Shown here: one piece after another, positions 9,830 to 46,103 of the stretch
How the letters are laid out: each line of letters starts with the position of its first letter
Numbering within the stretch: position 1 is the first letter of the stretch
Origin: Luscinia megarhynchos
Taxonomy: Eukaryota > Chordata > Aves > Passeriformes > Turdidae
DNA length: 64,000 bases
Assembly: GCA_034336665.1 (NCBI GenBank)
Contig: CM067568.1
Location: forward strand, 10,561,165-10,625,164
Direction: 5' to 3'
Translations under genes and position numbers: made by a program
Notes under the pieces: generated by a model
Databases searched by the model: none
What the model was told of the DNA's origin: nothing
The model's input: only the letters and a program-made list of their open reading frames with translations

Positions 9830-12800
9830 CCTGGGCTGCCCGTGGCTCACTCCTGCCGGAGCAGAACCTCGGACCCGCAGGCGTGTCAGTGCCCCCCGTT
9901 CCACTTCTGGCAATTGCTCCTCCTTCAGCCTCTTCTGTCTGAAAATACCTGTGTCTTTGCAGAGACCTGTCCTGGCTTTAGGATAAGCCGTGACCAGCCA
10001 CAGGAACACACGTTTTGAGATTTGCATGTTGGAGAAAACTGAAAACACCTTTCAGAAAACTGAAAGTAGCCGACATAACCTATGAAAATGGAACAGAGAT
10101 AAGGCTACATCAAGCCAAGTATAAATGCACTTGGTGTGCAATAATTTAGAACCACAATAACATCCAATTAAAAATACTCATTTTTAAAAAATATATGTCC
10201 TGTATAGCCAGTACTAACTGAAGCATTCGAATTTCAGAACAGATGTTGTAAGAGAAGGTTATTTTAAAAATAGAATCTCCACCACCTCTTTCTCCATTCA
10301 AAGCCCACAGAGGGAGATGCAAAGCACTTCTTATAAAGTGACTCAAAACTTCCTAGCCACTATCTGTGGCTTGCTTCAGTCATATATGAAGTTTCCTTTT
10401 CTTTGAAAAAGTTTAGACTGTAAGCTTTCATTAAAGCCCTGCCCCTGTAATGTCAAAACTTGCAATTTCCTTCCCAAACTCAACCTAATACAACTCACGC
10501 TTTCTGGAGTTTACAGACACAGGTATTTGGTGACAGCAAGTGACAAACTGAAGTTCAGAAGCCCTGTTGTAATTGAGTTTAACCAATTAATTACTAATTG
10601 CTGGAGCAGCTTAGTGGGACAAAATCAAGAGGAACAACTCAGAGTTTGTACGGAGAAGAAAGTATTTCTGAAGAGAAGACAGGAAAGAAAAAAAAATAGA
10701 GGAATAAGGAAAAAACAAAAACACATTGATTTTAAAAGAAAGTTTATTTCCAATCTGAAAGCAATTAAGAGAGGGAAGTACTGAATAAAGATGTAGCTAA
10801 CAAAATGCACAGCTGCTGTGTCAGAGTTCACAGGTTCTGAACTTGCACCATTGCTCTTTGCTGTAGTCTGACAGGACCGTGAACAGTTGTGTTTTAGAGA
10901 TGACTTTTGCCCAGACTGAGTGTGGAACTGTCCCCTGTGACACCTTTGATTGGCATGAGGAGCCCCACGGAGCCAATTCCTCCCAGAGAGCACTTGAGCA
11001 GTGGACATCACCACAGGAGGAGGAAGCTGAGTGAGGAGGAGCTCTGCAGCCTTCCACTGTGACACACTCTCCTAGCCAAATCATCCCAAATTCTCTGAAG
11101 CTGATTAAAGTGCACCTTTGTACTGCTACAGATCTTGCAGACTCAAGCCCTGGTTCTTCCAGTAGATGTAACAGCACACAAACTGATGTCTAGGCAGTGC
11201 CTGACTGATATTCCTACAAATTTGAGTGGTTTAACGGTTTTCAGGATATATATTTGCAAAATTGGCTTATTTTCCTTTTTATAATACTGTTTTGAAGGTG
11301 CACTGAAGATTTTGCTACTAGAAATGTTTATCTGGAGCAGCACACACTCACAGGCAAACAGCTGCTTTTAACTAGGAGTTTTCAAGCTCAAGGGAACTAT
11401 TGTTTCCAACTTTTGTGGGAAGCAGGGGAAGTTAAATAATGATGAATGGGGAAGAAATAGAACAATGGCCAATTTGTCTGGCTGTCAGAACTGCCAGAGA
11501 AGTGGCATTGCCATCTTGTCAGGATTCCTGCACTTGCAAGCTCATCCGGAATCCTGCAAAACCACTTCCATCCAAGTGGAAGAGTTCTGCCAAAATCTGG
11601 CTGAAACCCATTCTACATCAGCTAGCACAATTCACCTCATTATGAGAGTTCACCTTACCGTGAGAGGTGCAAATGGAGTGAAAGAGCAGAAGGGGAAGAA
11701 GGTCAAGTTGCTTTTATGAAGAACAGAAACACTACAGCCACCTGTGCCAAGGCCGTTGGTGGAGAACTGAGAGCAGAGAGATCTTTGCTGTTTTCCCAGC
11801 TTTTATCTTGGCTTTCAGCAGGTACCCAGGGACCAGTGTGCTTATCACCAGTGCCAGCAATGGCATTCCAGTGTTCACACCAGACTTGCCATATACAGGG
11901 ACAACAGGTCCCAGTGGGAATGTGCCAACTGGGAGATGTTGTGTCTGGGCCACTGACAGCCTAAAGGTGAGCAGTTTAAAGATTATTTTATCTGGGGTTG
12001 TGCTGCTAACAGCTGCTGTTAGCTGGCAACCTCTTTCTCTTCAATTACAAGGTCCAGAGTTAAATGAGTTTCCCATCAAAAATGGACTTTGTATATCCAA
12101 AGACATGCCAATAGCTGATGCTGCCAGTCCCTGTTCTCTTTTTAGTCTATAGTCTGCAGGCAGAGAGGACATTTCTCAGGGATTTATTCACCCAGGAACT
12201 CTAAATAATAACAGCAAGAGAACAAGGTAGAGAATAGAAAGTGGAATTTGACACCACTAGGGTTTCCACAAAGTAAAGCAAAGCTTCTGGATCCAAAACT
12301 CGAATTTCAGGGAAGATCTGAAGGTACTCAGAAGTTAAAATGTACAAAGTACATTTAAAAAGAACAGGTTGTGCCAAGCAGTCACATACAATTCAGTAAT
12401 TCTCTATGACTATGAGAGCACACACTCATGACAGCTTTTTGTGACTCCCCTTTTTTGCTTGTAAGTCTGCCTCTTAACACTTGAAATCTGCTTAACAAGA
12501 ACGTGGCAAAACAATCTGTTCCTGAGAGTTGTATTCAGGTAAGACATTTTCTCCAAAACATCTGAAAAGTGGAAGAGATAGAATAATTGCCATGACTGAA
12601 ACAGATACAATTAGAATATCCCATTCCTCTGTTGAGGCCAAATTACAGTTATCAAAATAAAAATATTTTGTACCAGTAATTAAAAACCTCACAATATCTA
12701 ATGCAGAGAAACTAAGTAGTCACTACACTACTAATTTACCTCTATCCCTAACCTGTTTCCTTTTTCTCCTTCAGGGAACATGCACAACCATAAAAGAGGT

Positions 12801-15800
12801 ACTGTGCCTTTTTTCAAATCTACTACTCTTCTTTTAACAATCTCTTATGTGCACCATTTAAGGTAAGACATTTTACAAACATTTTTAGGTATACAGATAA
12901 AAAGATTTTTTAAAAATCCACCTCTTACTGTCTTGAATGTATCTGTTTAAAAACAAAAAGCAGCTAATCCCATCTGTCCCACAAACCATTTTTACAGTTT
13001 CTAATTTTTCAGTCATTACAACCTATATTCAAATCTGAATTAGCCCTACACCAAGGCAAAAACCCCACTGGAGATGTAGCTTTGGACCGTTGTTGTGTCT
13101 CCAGGAGGTTTTTACATCCCTGTGGGGAGTGTTTCTGCTGTGCCAGCAGACCTGCCAGATGTTGGGAAGTCAGCCTCTTTCCCTCATCTTGCCCAAGGTG
13201 CCTGTTCAGGAACCTCTCAGCAAATTCTACAGAACCAAGCAGTAACACGATGGAGAGTCTAAAAGTCTCTTGAAAAATAAGTAAAAAGCAGCAGCCAGTC
13301 AACCTAAAGGCTGATGATGGATTTAAACCAAAGAAAGGGTAAAACACTGGGGGTTCTGACAACCATGTAAGATACTTTTTACTTACAGGAGAAGTTTCAC
13401 ACAGTTACTTGTGCTCCTGAAAGTGTAAATGGTTTGTCATTCCTGTGAGCAAAATGCTGCAAATAATTAAACAGAACAGTAATAATCCAAAGAAAATCTC
13501 TTACTGTTTCAGAACATGAGATGGATTGGATTTAAGGGGATCACATTTCCAGCAGAGATAAATACACAGACTGTGTAGGACCAAGGGCTCACTTGCTGAT
13601 ACATGCTTCTATGTTTATTAGGATAATTAATATAGCCTTGTTATGTTTATTGGGATAATTGAAGTCTGCTTTGAATATAACCCTCAGTTAGAAAGTCTGG
13701 TATCACCCTGCTCCTGATAGGGTGAGGTGTCAGCCACTTAGTGCTAATGGTGATGGCCTAATGAGATTGTTAGATTTTCCTCTGGCCAAGTGAACTTCAC
13801 TAGCAGAATGAAAAACAAAATCAAAGGAATGCCAAACTGATGGGGCATTTTACAATACACATAACAAGGAAAAATGCTTGCTTCTCTGCCTCAGTTTGAG
13901 TGCAGTTTACTACCTCCAACAAAAGAACTGAAAATAGCTCTTGATTTTTGTTTTGTTGTCATAGGTGTCTATGCTTTAGAAGGTTTTTATCCATAGAGCA
14001 CAGTATACTTTTGGGAAAATGTTGTTCAAATATATACTTTGCAAATAAAGTAGGAGTACTTTATTATAAACAAGGGGCTGGAGTTTGATTTTATGCATCT
14101 GCAAAGACAAGGTAATTTCCATTTTTTCAAGACAAAAACGATTCATGCTGAATAAATACATCTTTTAAGGCTTTGTTTTATCTCTATGTTAATAACTGAA
14201 CAGGACACAAGCTACCTGTCATTTCCAGTCTCTCAAAACCTTACTGCTTAGGAAAATAAGTTTGCATGCCACCCAAATATTAATGACATTTCACCCGTGC
14301 TGTTTGAAAATTACACAGAAAATTTGTTTTCATTCAATGACTAACTCAGAGTGAACAGAATAGGTTTGTTATGGGGCACTTCTGCATCTTGGTAAGGTGT
14401 AGAGTCAGACAAATCTCCACAGCTCTAGAGCTGGAGTTGCCAGATTCAGAAACATTTTCGATCAGATCCTTACTCCACACCATCTTTCCTTGGTGGCTAA
14501 AGGCCGATTAAAGGCTCCTTGTCCTTGGGGAAGGGCACAGCAGCGCAGAAGGATTTCTCTGCTACAGCACAATCCTGGCAGAAAGCAGAGCAGCCAGCGG
14601 GACAAATGGCGGCAGCATGTGAGGGTGCGGAGGGCCAGGAGCTGGAGCAGAGTTTAGGAGCAGCTCAGCGTGCTGCCCTTGGGCTGAGCAGACACCACGT
14701 GCTGTCTCACACCCGGGATCGGCGGTATCAGTCAGCTGAGCTGGGTTAATCACACCGGCCGGGATGAGGCTGTTTACAGCAGGATTTGCTCGTATGAAAA
14801 CCATTAGCCCTTTAGGGTTAAAGCCATCCTGTTGTTATGCAGTGTGTCTGGCACAAGAGATCATCAGCCTGGAGCACCGAAAATAATCAACTCTTTTACT
14901 ACCAGAAGATAGCACTACTTTACTACAGTAAAGCAAAGCCCACCATAGGGAAAACCTGGAGAAATATTTAACAGGGAAGAGCTGACTGCGTGGTCTGGGA
15001 AGACTTGGGGCTTACTCCTTTATGGGGAGAATCAGTATGGGCCCGGAACTGAAATAGAAAAATCTTGACTGCAAATGTGGGAATCAGTCTGTAAGAGGCA
15101 GTGATATCCTGAGCTGATTTATTTCACAGGGTTCATCTTTTACAAGTTACTTCTTTCTAGTGTGCCAAAGCATTCCTTTTGAGACAATTTGGTAGAGGGG
15201 GGTAGAATCCGTGGGTAAAATATAGATTTCTACTGCCAAACACCCAAGTCCTTCCTCTTCCTGAAATCCTTTTTGCCAATTTTCCTGCTTATCTAACCCG
15301 ATCTTGTTCTGTCTAAACTCCACTACAGGATCTTCCAATGCCAACATGCAGGATCAGCAACCAAAACAGCTCCTTCCACTCCTGGCTGAATGGAAAAATC
15401 ACCAAGGTCTCTCCGTGCAGACGATGAGTCTGTTAAGAAGGCAGACCTTGCAGCTAAGGCACACAATCACCTCAGCTTCTCTTTAAACACCAAGCAGTCT
15501 AAGTCACTCTACTTTATTTATTCAGTAAGTTTTCCTTTGTAGAGGTAACTAGCAAAACATGGAAGCACCACCTTTGACCTGGGAGTTTTGCAAGAGTAAC
15601 TGGTAAGGTAAGAGTCACAGAAATAACTTTAAAAATACTACAGTTTTTCCGAATGAGCTGGTTGTGAATGAACACCTTGCAGCAAACCAACTTGTATGAA
15701 AGAGAAAAAATACTCACATTTGTACAGTGGTCAGGAAATGTCCTGGGAAATCAGAAGAAGAACTGAAGTTATTTCTTTGTTAAGTCAAATCCACCTTTCC

Positions 15801-17049
15801 AGCCACCGTTTCCAGAAACTATTAGCAATAAAATTTAAGAAAAAAAAAAAAACCTTGAACATTCACGTCAAATGATACAACTTTAATTTCTAAAAGGTGA
15901 GAAGTACTAAGAAACTGATCTAGTTGACAGGCAATTAATCCTCCTTGCATAGTACATTTATCTCCATGGGATTATCAAGATTTACAACATTTCAGGAAAA
16001 CTGGCACCTAAGTGAGCAAGCAACCTCAATCCTATACAAAAGTTACAGACAACCTAACTATTTCAAGTTTTACTTTGTAATTTATGCAGAGAATAGCCTT
16101 TGCTTTGTCCCCATCTATCCAACAGTACTGTATTCTCTCACTGCACTTTACAGCTGGCTTCTGTGTAGAAAACATAAAAGGCTGCAACCCACACTGATAT
16201 AGTAATTCACAATAAATTGGCTCATTCTATTGAAACTTGGCCTTTCTGAGGTCAAATACCTCAAGGTACTTAGTTCTGGACTTTTATTTTTTCATGTAGG
16301 ATGTGCACCTCCACAATAGTTGGGATTCCTTAGTAAAGATTTTTGTGCAGAGGCTGTTCAGTCCTTCCCTTGAGAAGGCAAAAGGTGAGGCTTCAGTTTC
16401 AGAAGTGCTCTTGATGCTAATCTAAAATGAGCACTGAATCTTACAGGAAGCCAAAAAATTTTAACTTGCTTAACCAGCTTGCTAACAAGACAAGAGTAAA
16501 AACACTTCTTCATATAAAAAAATTGAAAGTACATTTTGCTGTGTGTATTGACATATCTACAATGGACTTTTTCCTTTACAGAATGATAGCTGGAGAGGAG
16601 CATTGTACTTACATCATCATTAATCCCTTTTTTCTAGTAACTTGTATCCTGATTTTCACAAAAGCACTGATTATCAGCACATCCTAGGTACTGAATGGTA
16701 GCAGCAGGCACTCAGAACTGTTGAAAATAGACTATTTAGTACTTGTACTTTTGCTGCAAATGCACCATTTGAAAATAGTTCTTTGAAAATGGGTAACTTC
16801 ACCTTTTAGTCAAAATCACTCCTGTAGTGTTTTAGAACATCTGAAATAACCATTACCAGTATTTGCTTAATACACTATAGTGGATTACGATCAAAATTAA
16901 TGTCAAAAAATTAAGTTTATGATAAATAAACTTTGGAAAAATTTATACAAGGCCGTAAATAAATAATTTGAGCTTCAGTCTCAGTAAGAAGTAAAACAAT
17001 ACGTCACACAACAATATCATCCTATCTAAACAATACAATCTTGCTATAT
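9830..17049. other. Intergenic region between WEE1 and ZNF143
   Basis: About 7 kb of mostly AT-rich DNA with no supported gene. It holds a 13-base A run at 15840-15852 and short open frames without recognisable domains. The longest are about 11.7-12.15 kb (both strands overlapping) and 13.0-13.36 kb (minus). I recognise no RNA gene here. Confidence 0.6.
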
Positions 17050-17750
17050 TTTATTGCATAATAATTTGAGAGTAACATCTTAAGTAAAATATGTAAAGAA
17101 ACAAAATCATTAGATTTACTTTCTTTAATATTGAACAACCAGTTCTTTGTACATAATCCAATTTAAAGATAATATAATTAGCACTTCCAGCATTAACAGT
17201 CCGTATTTACAATGAATGAGATCGGGCAGATAATCTAAAGAGTATTCAAATCCGTATGAAACAAATCAAAATACGAAGATTTACAGTAGTAGGCTCAAAA
17301 TCCAAGACTTTTCCATTAATGGAATGCAATTTCAAAAGGCTTTGTTGCCTTTATTACTTGTAAGGGTTCCTGAAATAGTTATTTAAACAGCTGAAATCTT
17401 CAGTAATGCCTTCATTATTTGTACATGACATGAAAAATTAAATCCAATACTTCTATTTTTTACTTGCTTGTAGACCAGTCTGAAATCTGATGAAAGGATA
17501 ACTAGGAAGTTTACTATATAATCCTAATTCCATATTCCTGAACGCAACGGTTGGAAGTAGATGATGTCAGTCCATTCCAAGGGTTATGTACACAAAACTT
17601 AGAAAATGTTCTTCACTCTTGCATAAAATGTGTACACAGTATCAGTGAGTGGGGGACTTCAAAGTTTTTACGGGCTGTTGCTGGCACGGACCTTTGTTGG
17701 TTGAAAATAAAATACCTTTCACTCTATTGTTCTGGTAGCAGTTTTGGAAG
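17050..17750 (-). other. ZNF143: ZNF143 3' untranslated region (extent estimated)
   Basis: Sequence downstream of the stop codon on the minus strand. AATAAA polyadenylation signals on the minus strand are seen at 17350-17355 and 17050-17055. The end given assumes the second is used. No transcript data support the choice. Confidence 0.4.
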
Positions 17751-40611
<22,861 letters not shown>

Positions 40612-43600
40612 CTAGAGAGAAAGCATTCAAAAAACAGAAAATTGAAATACAGAACCAGTACTACACAGTCCTAGTTTAATGTGATTTTTATACAGCTGCT
40701 ACAAATATCTTATGTTATGCTGTTCATAAAACAAGATACAAAAAATGACTGATTAATCTGGAAAATACTTTGAAGGAATAAAAGTTACCTATCTTTTAAG
40801 TATTACTATAAGGACTTCAGGTAGCAGTTATTAATATAAAGTGCATCGACCACATTTAAATTTCAGTTAAATATAAATGATTTAACCAAAGTACAAAGAA
40901 TAAAGGTGGTAATGACAGTACAGGTAATGATACCTATTTGTCCCCAGAATTGAAATAAAGCTGACAATTCACCCATAGTCACCTATAAAAATAACAGGGC
41001 TTTATCTGTATAAATCAAAGATTTAGACAGTGCATTAAGAGGTTTAAAAACAATGACACACTGCAAAAGTCTAACTGAACAATTCAACTATTTTCCTAGA
41101 TTTTCCAGAAAGGTTTCTATTTAAACAAAAAACTAACTAAACAAAACAATCTGTCCTTTAAAATAATGAAGTATCCCATGATCAAATTCGTTAATTAGAC
41201 AAAAGGAAAGTGATCAGGGAGTGACTGCTGTATCTCACAGAACAAGACAGAGCCATCCCTTTACACAATCACATTTTTACTCAGACATGTTTTAATATGG
41301 GAGATCACACTTTTAATCCAAATGTGGTTCTATGACCTGCTGGCTTATAACTCAAGGCTGAGAAGAATAATCTAGGGGGTTAATTTATTTATTTATTATT
41401 ACCTTTATAAATATATTTAACTATTTTTATCTCTACAGTCCAGAAATCTGCTCCTGAATTAACAATTCATCAACAGTCTCAAAGACCACTGAGATAATTG
41501 TACTTCTCTCAAAACTAAGGAATGAGGAGCACAAAATTAGACCATGCAGGTACTCCAGTATTTTTCAAAAGTATATATATTTTTGAAGTGTATATAGTGA
41601 GCCAGACTTTTTCCTAGAGCTACAGGCTAAGTTTCTTGTTTTCAGTTAATGGAACAGATAGTTAATACAGGAAGTGAAAAGCAAGGGTACCTTTGGGAAA
41701 GTTTTAAGCCTCCTGCTTTATTAATAGGTTACATGGAAGATCATACAAAACCCTCCAAAACATTACTAATGATCAGTGCATAACTCTGTAAGAAATATGC
41801 CTTCCAAGACTAATGTCCTCCTAATTTCTCTCTAGAACATTAAGGAAATTAAAATACTGCCTTACAATAAGGAATATGAACCTTGAACAACCAGCATAAA
41901 AAAAAAATCAAGACAGAAACCAAAATATCATTCAAAATTAGTGTGAGGGGATTTTTTTTTTAAGATCCAAGAGAAGATGGGTAATTCCTCCCAGCTTCTT
42001 TTCCTGAAAAGGATGTTTTTACAGAAAATGAGGCCTCCAAAAGAGATGTAACACACAAGAAAAGGAGAAGCCATCCAGACTAAATTTCATTTATATATAT
42101 ATGTCTCTGAAGAAACTGAAATAGGAATGTTTGTTTGGATACTATAATTTAAGAGACAAGGAATTGTATGAGGATATAGGAGATCCTGAGTTCAACTCCT
42201 TCCTCTGCCATGTTCATGACTGTGAGTTTGGAAAAATAACTTCTTTTCCTACTACTCACTTATCATCCCCCATCTCAAAATAGGCAGAAAACTTTTACTT
42301 AGGAAGTAGTATTCTCACAAACCAAAAATCAATCATGATGTACCTACAGACTCAGCCTACACAGGCACAGAAGCAAAGCAGCCCAGCATTCATGTACTAC
42401 GCTGCAAGTAAGATCAGAAAACTGTTGCAGTTTAAAAACGAACAAAAAACTAGCAGCAAAAGGAGTTTTATCCAGCCCAGTTTGCAAGGGCTGCTTTTCT
42501 GGAGGTACTGCAAGTTACATTAACTAATTCTGGTATAATATGCTAGTGGTACCCAGAGGCTGGCTGTCCTCTGACTGCTGAAAGAGGTAAGTATTGTCAG
42601 TATTTTCCACGCACTCAGTTTTCAGGACACCTCATGGAAGCAGGCTGCAAAACAGCTACATCATTTCCCAGAGCAGAGAAGAGAGGCCCCACAGCCACAG
42701 GTGTTGACCTGAACTAGAGTGAAACAATTCCAGCAGACTGCACCTCAAAGGCCATTCAGCTCAAGTCTACTTGAGTATTGCCTCTCTCAGACAAAGAATC
42801 TTTTAAGATCCCCAGCACCTTTAATGTCATCTGCCTTCCTCCAGAAGCCATGGCTCTTCTCCCACCTTTGGGCAGCAGCGAGGGAGCCAGTCCACACAGA
42901 CAGCTGCAAAGCTCTGACAGAGGCTGAGCAGAACCAATTGCTTAAGGGCTGAGTAGCTTCTTTGGAAGGAAAATAAATCTAATGCCAGATTAATGCAAGA
43001 GCTGTAGGAGCAACAGTATTTAAATTGTTTCACAGTGTTTGTTACTGTAATGGCTATCAACTCACACACTGAAAATTAATTAAACGCAACTGCTGCACAC
43101 AGAACAATGTCTCCAACTTTGCTCTGTTGCAGAGGATCTGGACAGTCATACAATCTCGCACAAGAACTCAGCAGTCTGTTTCTTCCAATTCTAGCTGCTT
43201 TCCATGGTCACTTCCAACATATCCTTCTCTCAATCCTCTGGCTTTCCACTAAGGTCCTTATGCCCAATTCCATCCCTTCTCCTTGAAGTACCAATTTTCT
43301 TCTTCAGTCCTATCACAACACCAAATTTCCAGGACATGCCTCTTCCTAGATATAATCCCATCCTCCTTGTCAGAATACTATCAAATACTTCCATGCCCAC
43401 ACCAGCTTCCTCTGCACTTAGTCCCCAAGTCTTCTCTTGCTGCTGGTCTGTTCTATGATCCACTCACATCCCTGTCTATGCCCTTCCTGCCTCTGTGCCA
43501 ACAGTTCATGCTCAGACCCACCTTGGAAGTACATCTCCCACAAGAGGCTGGAGCACTGGGGTCCTCCCAAACACCAGCCCCAGCATTCACACCCTCTGCA

Positions 43601-43834
43601 GGGACACAGCAGCTTTGCTCTGTCACTCTGCTGCACAGGGAAAGAACCTTCAGCCAAAAGTGGATGTGCTGCTCGCTTCCAGGCTTTCTTCTTTCTCCCC
43701 ACTGGAGAACACTGACTAGCCAGACAGGGCTGGAAAGATGAAGCAAAGATGTAGAGCTGGCCTGTGTTGCAGAAAAAAGGGTCAATCTATCAGAGACAAT
43801 GATGCTACACTATCATTGGTAAGATTAGTCAAAT

Positions 43835-43990
43835 ACAGGAACAAATTGCCAAGACAGGTATGGACTCTCCATCCTTGTAGAGGTTCAAAGCAACTTGACA
43901 CAGCCCTGGGCAAATGAGGCTTGCCTTGATCAATCCCAGAACCAGAAAACTTCTGACAGTCCTTCCAACTTCACCAGCTCTCTGATAATC
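43835..43990 (+). mobile_element. CR1-like LINE 3' fragment
   Basis: Contains ATGGACTCTCCATCCTTG, then AGGTTCAAA, CCCTGGGCAA and a final CCTTCCAACTTCA, the word order of a CR1 3' end in sense orientation. The usual short ATTCTRTG tail repeats are degraded. Lies in ZNF143 intron 1 and supports a sauropsid origin. Confidence 0.6.
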
Positions 43991-46068
43991 TTTTAAGTAA
44001 TGGACACATTTACAACAGCATCACCTTGCTCTTCCTGTATCATCCACCCTGCAAGTCTACTCTCCTAGCATTTTTAAATTTGCTGTGCTTTTTCAAAACT
44101 AGTTGGTTTTCATCAAACTCAAATCTCTTCCTTGACTCTCTTCTGTTGTCTCCTCAGCTTCCATCAAATTTGCCTCCATCATTTTTTCAATCTGAATCTC
44201 TTTTTTTCTCTAATCCACATCATTGCTTTTATTCCTCTGCATTTACATCAGTAAGCTTTTTTCTTTAAATCTCCTGTCTGCTGGGAGGTCTGTCAGTAAA
44301 AATCTAGGAGAGATTTCCTTTACCCACTTCAAATATTGCAGCTCATTACTTAAAAATCCATTTTTAGGAAAAGCCAGGAACTCTGGGGTGGGGCCTGCAT
44401 AGCAGCAAGATCGACACACGTGGATTCTGCTTCTTCTCAAGAGCTGTCTTACAGCAAAGACAAGTCCAGGCTCAGTCATGAAGTACTCACTGAAGTGAAA
44501 ACTTGAGACTTGACTTTGTGAACTCCTGCAAATCTTCACAGATCGTACGCAAGTTGCAACTGTCAATTTTCCAAGGCACATCAATGACGAGATTTGGGCA
44601 GACTTTCACAGGGACAGTAACGTATCTTGCATTCCTGAAATGATTAGTCACCAAAACATGTCTATGGTATCCAGGCAGAGAAAATCTTACCATTCTTTTA
44701 GATGGTTAAAACACTTCTCACAAAGTCTCTGATCTGAAAAGAGTGTCTGACCACAGGCAGTCACCCTCCCTCTAACACTGATACCTTAAGCAGCCATCCG
44801 GTGGGACACAGAGGTACAAGCTCTTATTAAAAAAAAACAAAACAAAACAACCACCACCTCCTGCAAATTATCTGAACAGAAAAAAACACTCTCAGGTATA
44901 CATTAAATTCTCAACACTTGGAAACCAAAGGCACAGGAGAGGGGAAAGGATGGTTGAAAAGAAAAAGATCTTTCATTAAGAGTTCATCAAGTTGCCTATC
45001 TAGAGAGCACATCCTGTACTTTTTCCTTCCACTAACACTCAACCAAATAGAATTTTCTGGGTGCTATCACTTGTTTTGGAGAAAAGATGCAATGTCAGAA
45101 GAAAGGTTTTCATGTAAACTCAATCTAACAACTGGAAACAGGGATCTCCACTAAAAATTAAGAATCGAGCAACTGAGAAAAACAGCAGGTGGGATTCAGG
45201 CAACTGGAAAGCAAGGGAAGAGCTGGCAGAAGGCATAGCTGCTCTGGAGCAGAAAGTGGGTTTGGACCACATGGGAACTGCAGCAGCTGAGAGGACAGCA
45301 TGAGGAGAGCCCAGTGTGGTTGGAAAACAGCAAGAATTTGTCATTTAAAGAATAACTGTACCACTGTATTGCTGGACAAAGGAAAAACATCATACAGTGA
45401 CAGCAGCAGAAACTCCTCAGAGAAACAAAGATGATGCTTAGAGGATGATTAATGGGAAATGGAATAAAGTTTGTAATAGCAGTCATGGAAGAAAGCTTAC
45501 TGTTATAAAATATAAATTTAGAATGTGCAAAAAAACCTGGGAAAGAATGACAGGAAAAAAGCTGCTCCAAACATTCAGCAACCTTGTGGTTGTTCACTCC
45601 CTTCATGCAGACAGCACTTAGAAGTTTGAAATAATATGCATTTATTTCATTTGAAAAGAAACATCACTTTTATTTTTAATACATTTCTAAATAATGTACA
45701 AAAACATTGTAATTTTATAAAACTTATAAAAACAGCAAATATAAACCAATTAAGAAGGGTAATATGGCAAATACTACATAGCCTCACAATAATGAAACTT
45801 TCATTAAGGAATTTTAGAAAACGGTATTCCCATATTTGACAAAGCTGGATCCCAAAAATCAATTCAAGTATGCCCTGCGGTGTAACATAATTAAGTCTTA
45901 AATACTGCCTCCCCTAGGGTCCTTAACAACTGATACAATTGCAAATACCAGTAATTTCACAAAATTCTCAGTAACAAATGTCTGAAAACTCAAAATTAGT
46001 ACCTACAATTAACAATCTGGTTAAATACACTTTAATTCACATACGTTAAGCCTTCTGAGTCTCAGTGC

Positions 46069-46103
46069 AAAAAAAAAAAAAAAAAGAAAGAAAAAAAAAA
46101 AAA
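46069..46103. repeat. A-rich low-complexity tract
   Basis: A 17-base A run, then GAAAG, then 13 A, in ZNF143 intron 1. Confidence 0.85.

Noticed and set aside
9476..10018. 180-codon plus frame upstream of WEE1
   Set aside because: Lies at the island edge, no recognisable domain or splice sites; could at most be a non-coding divergent transcript.
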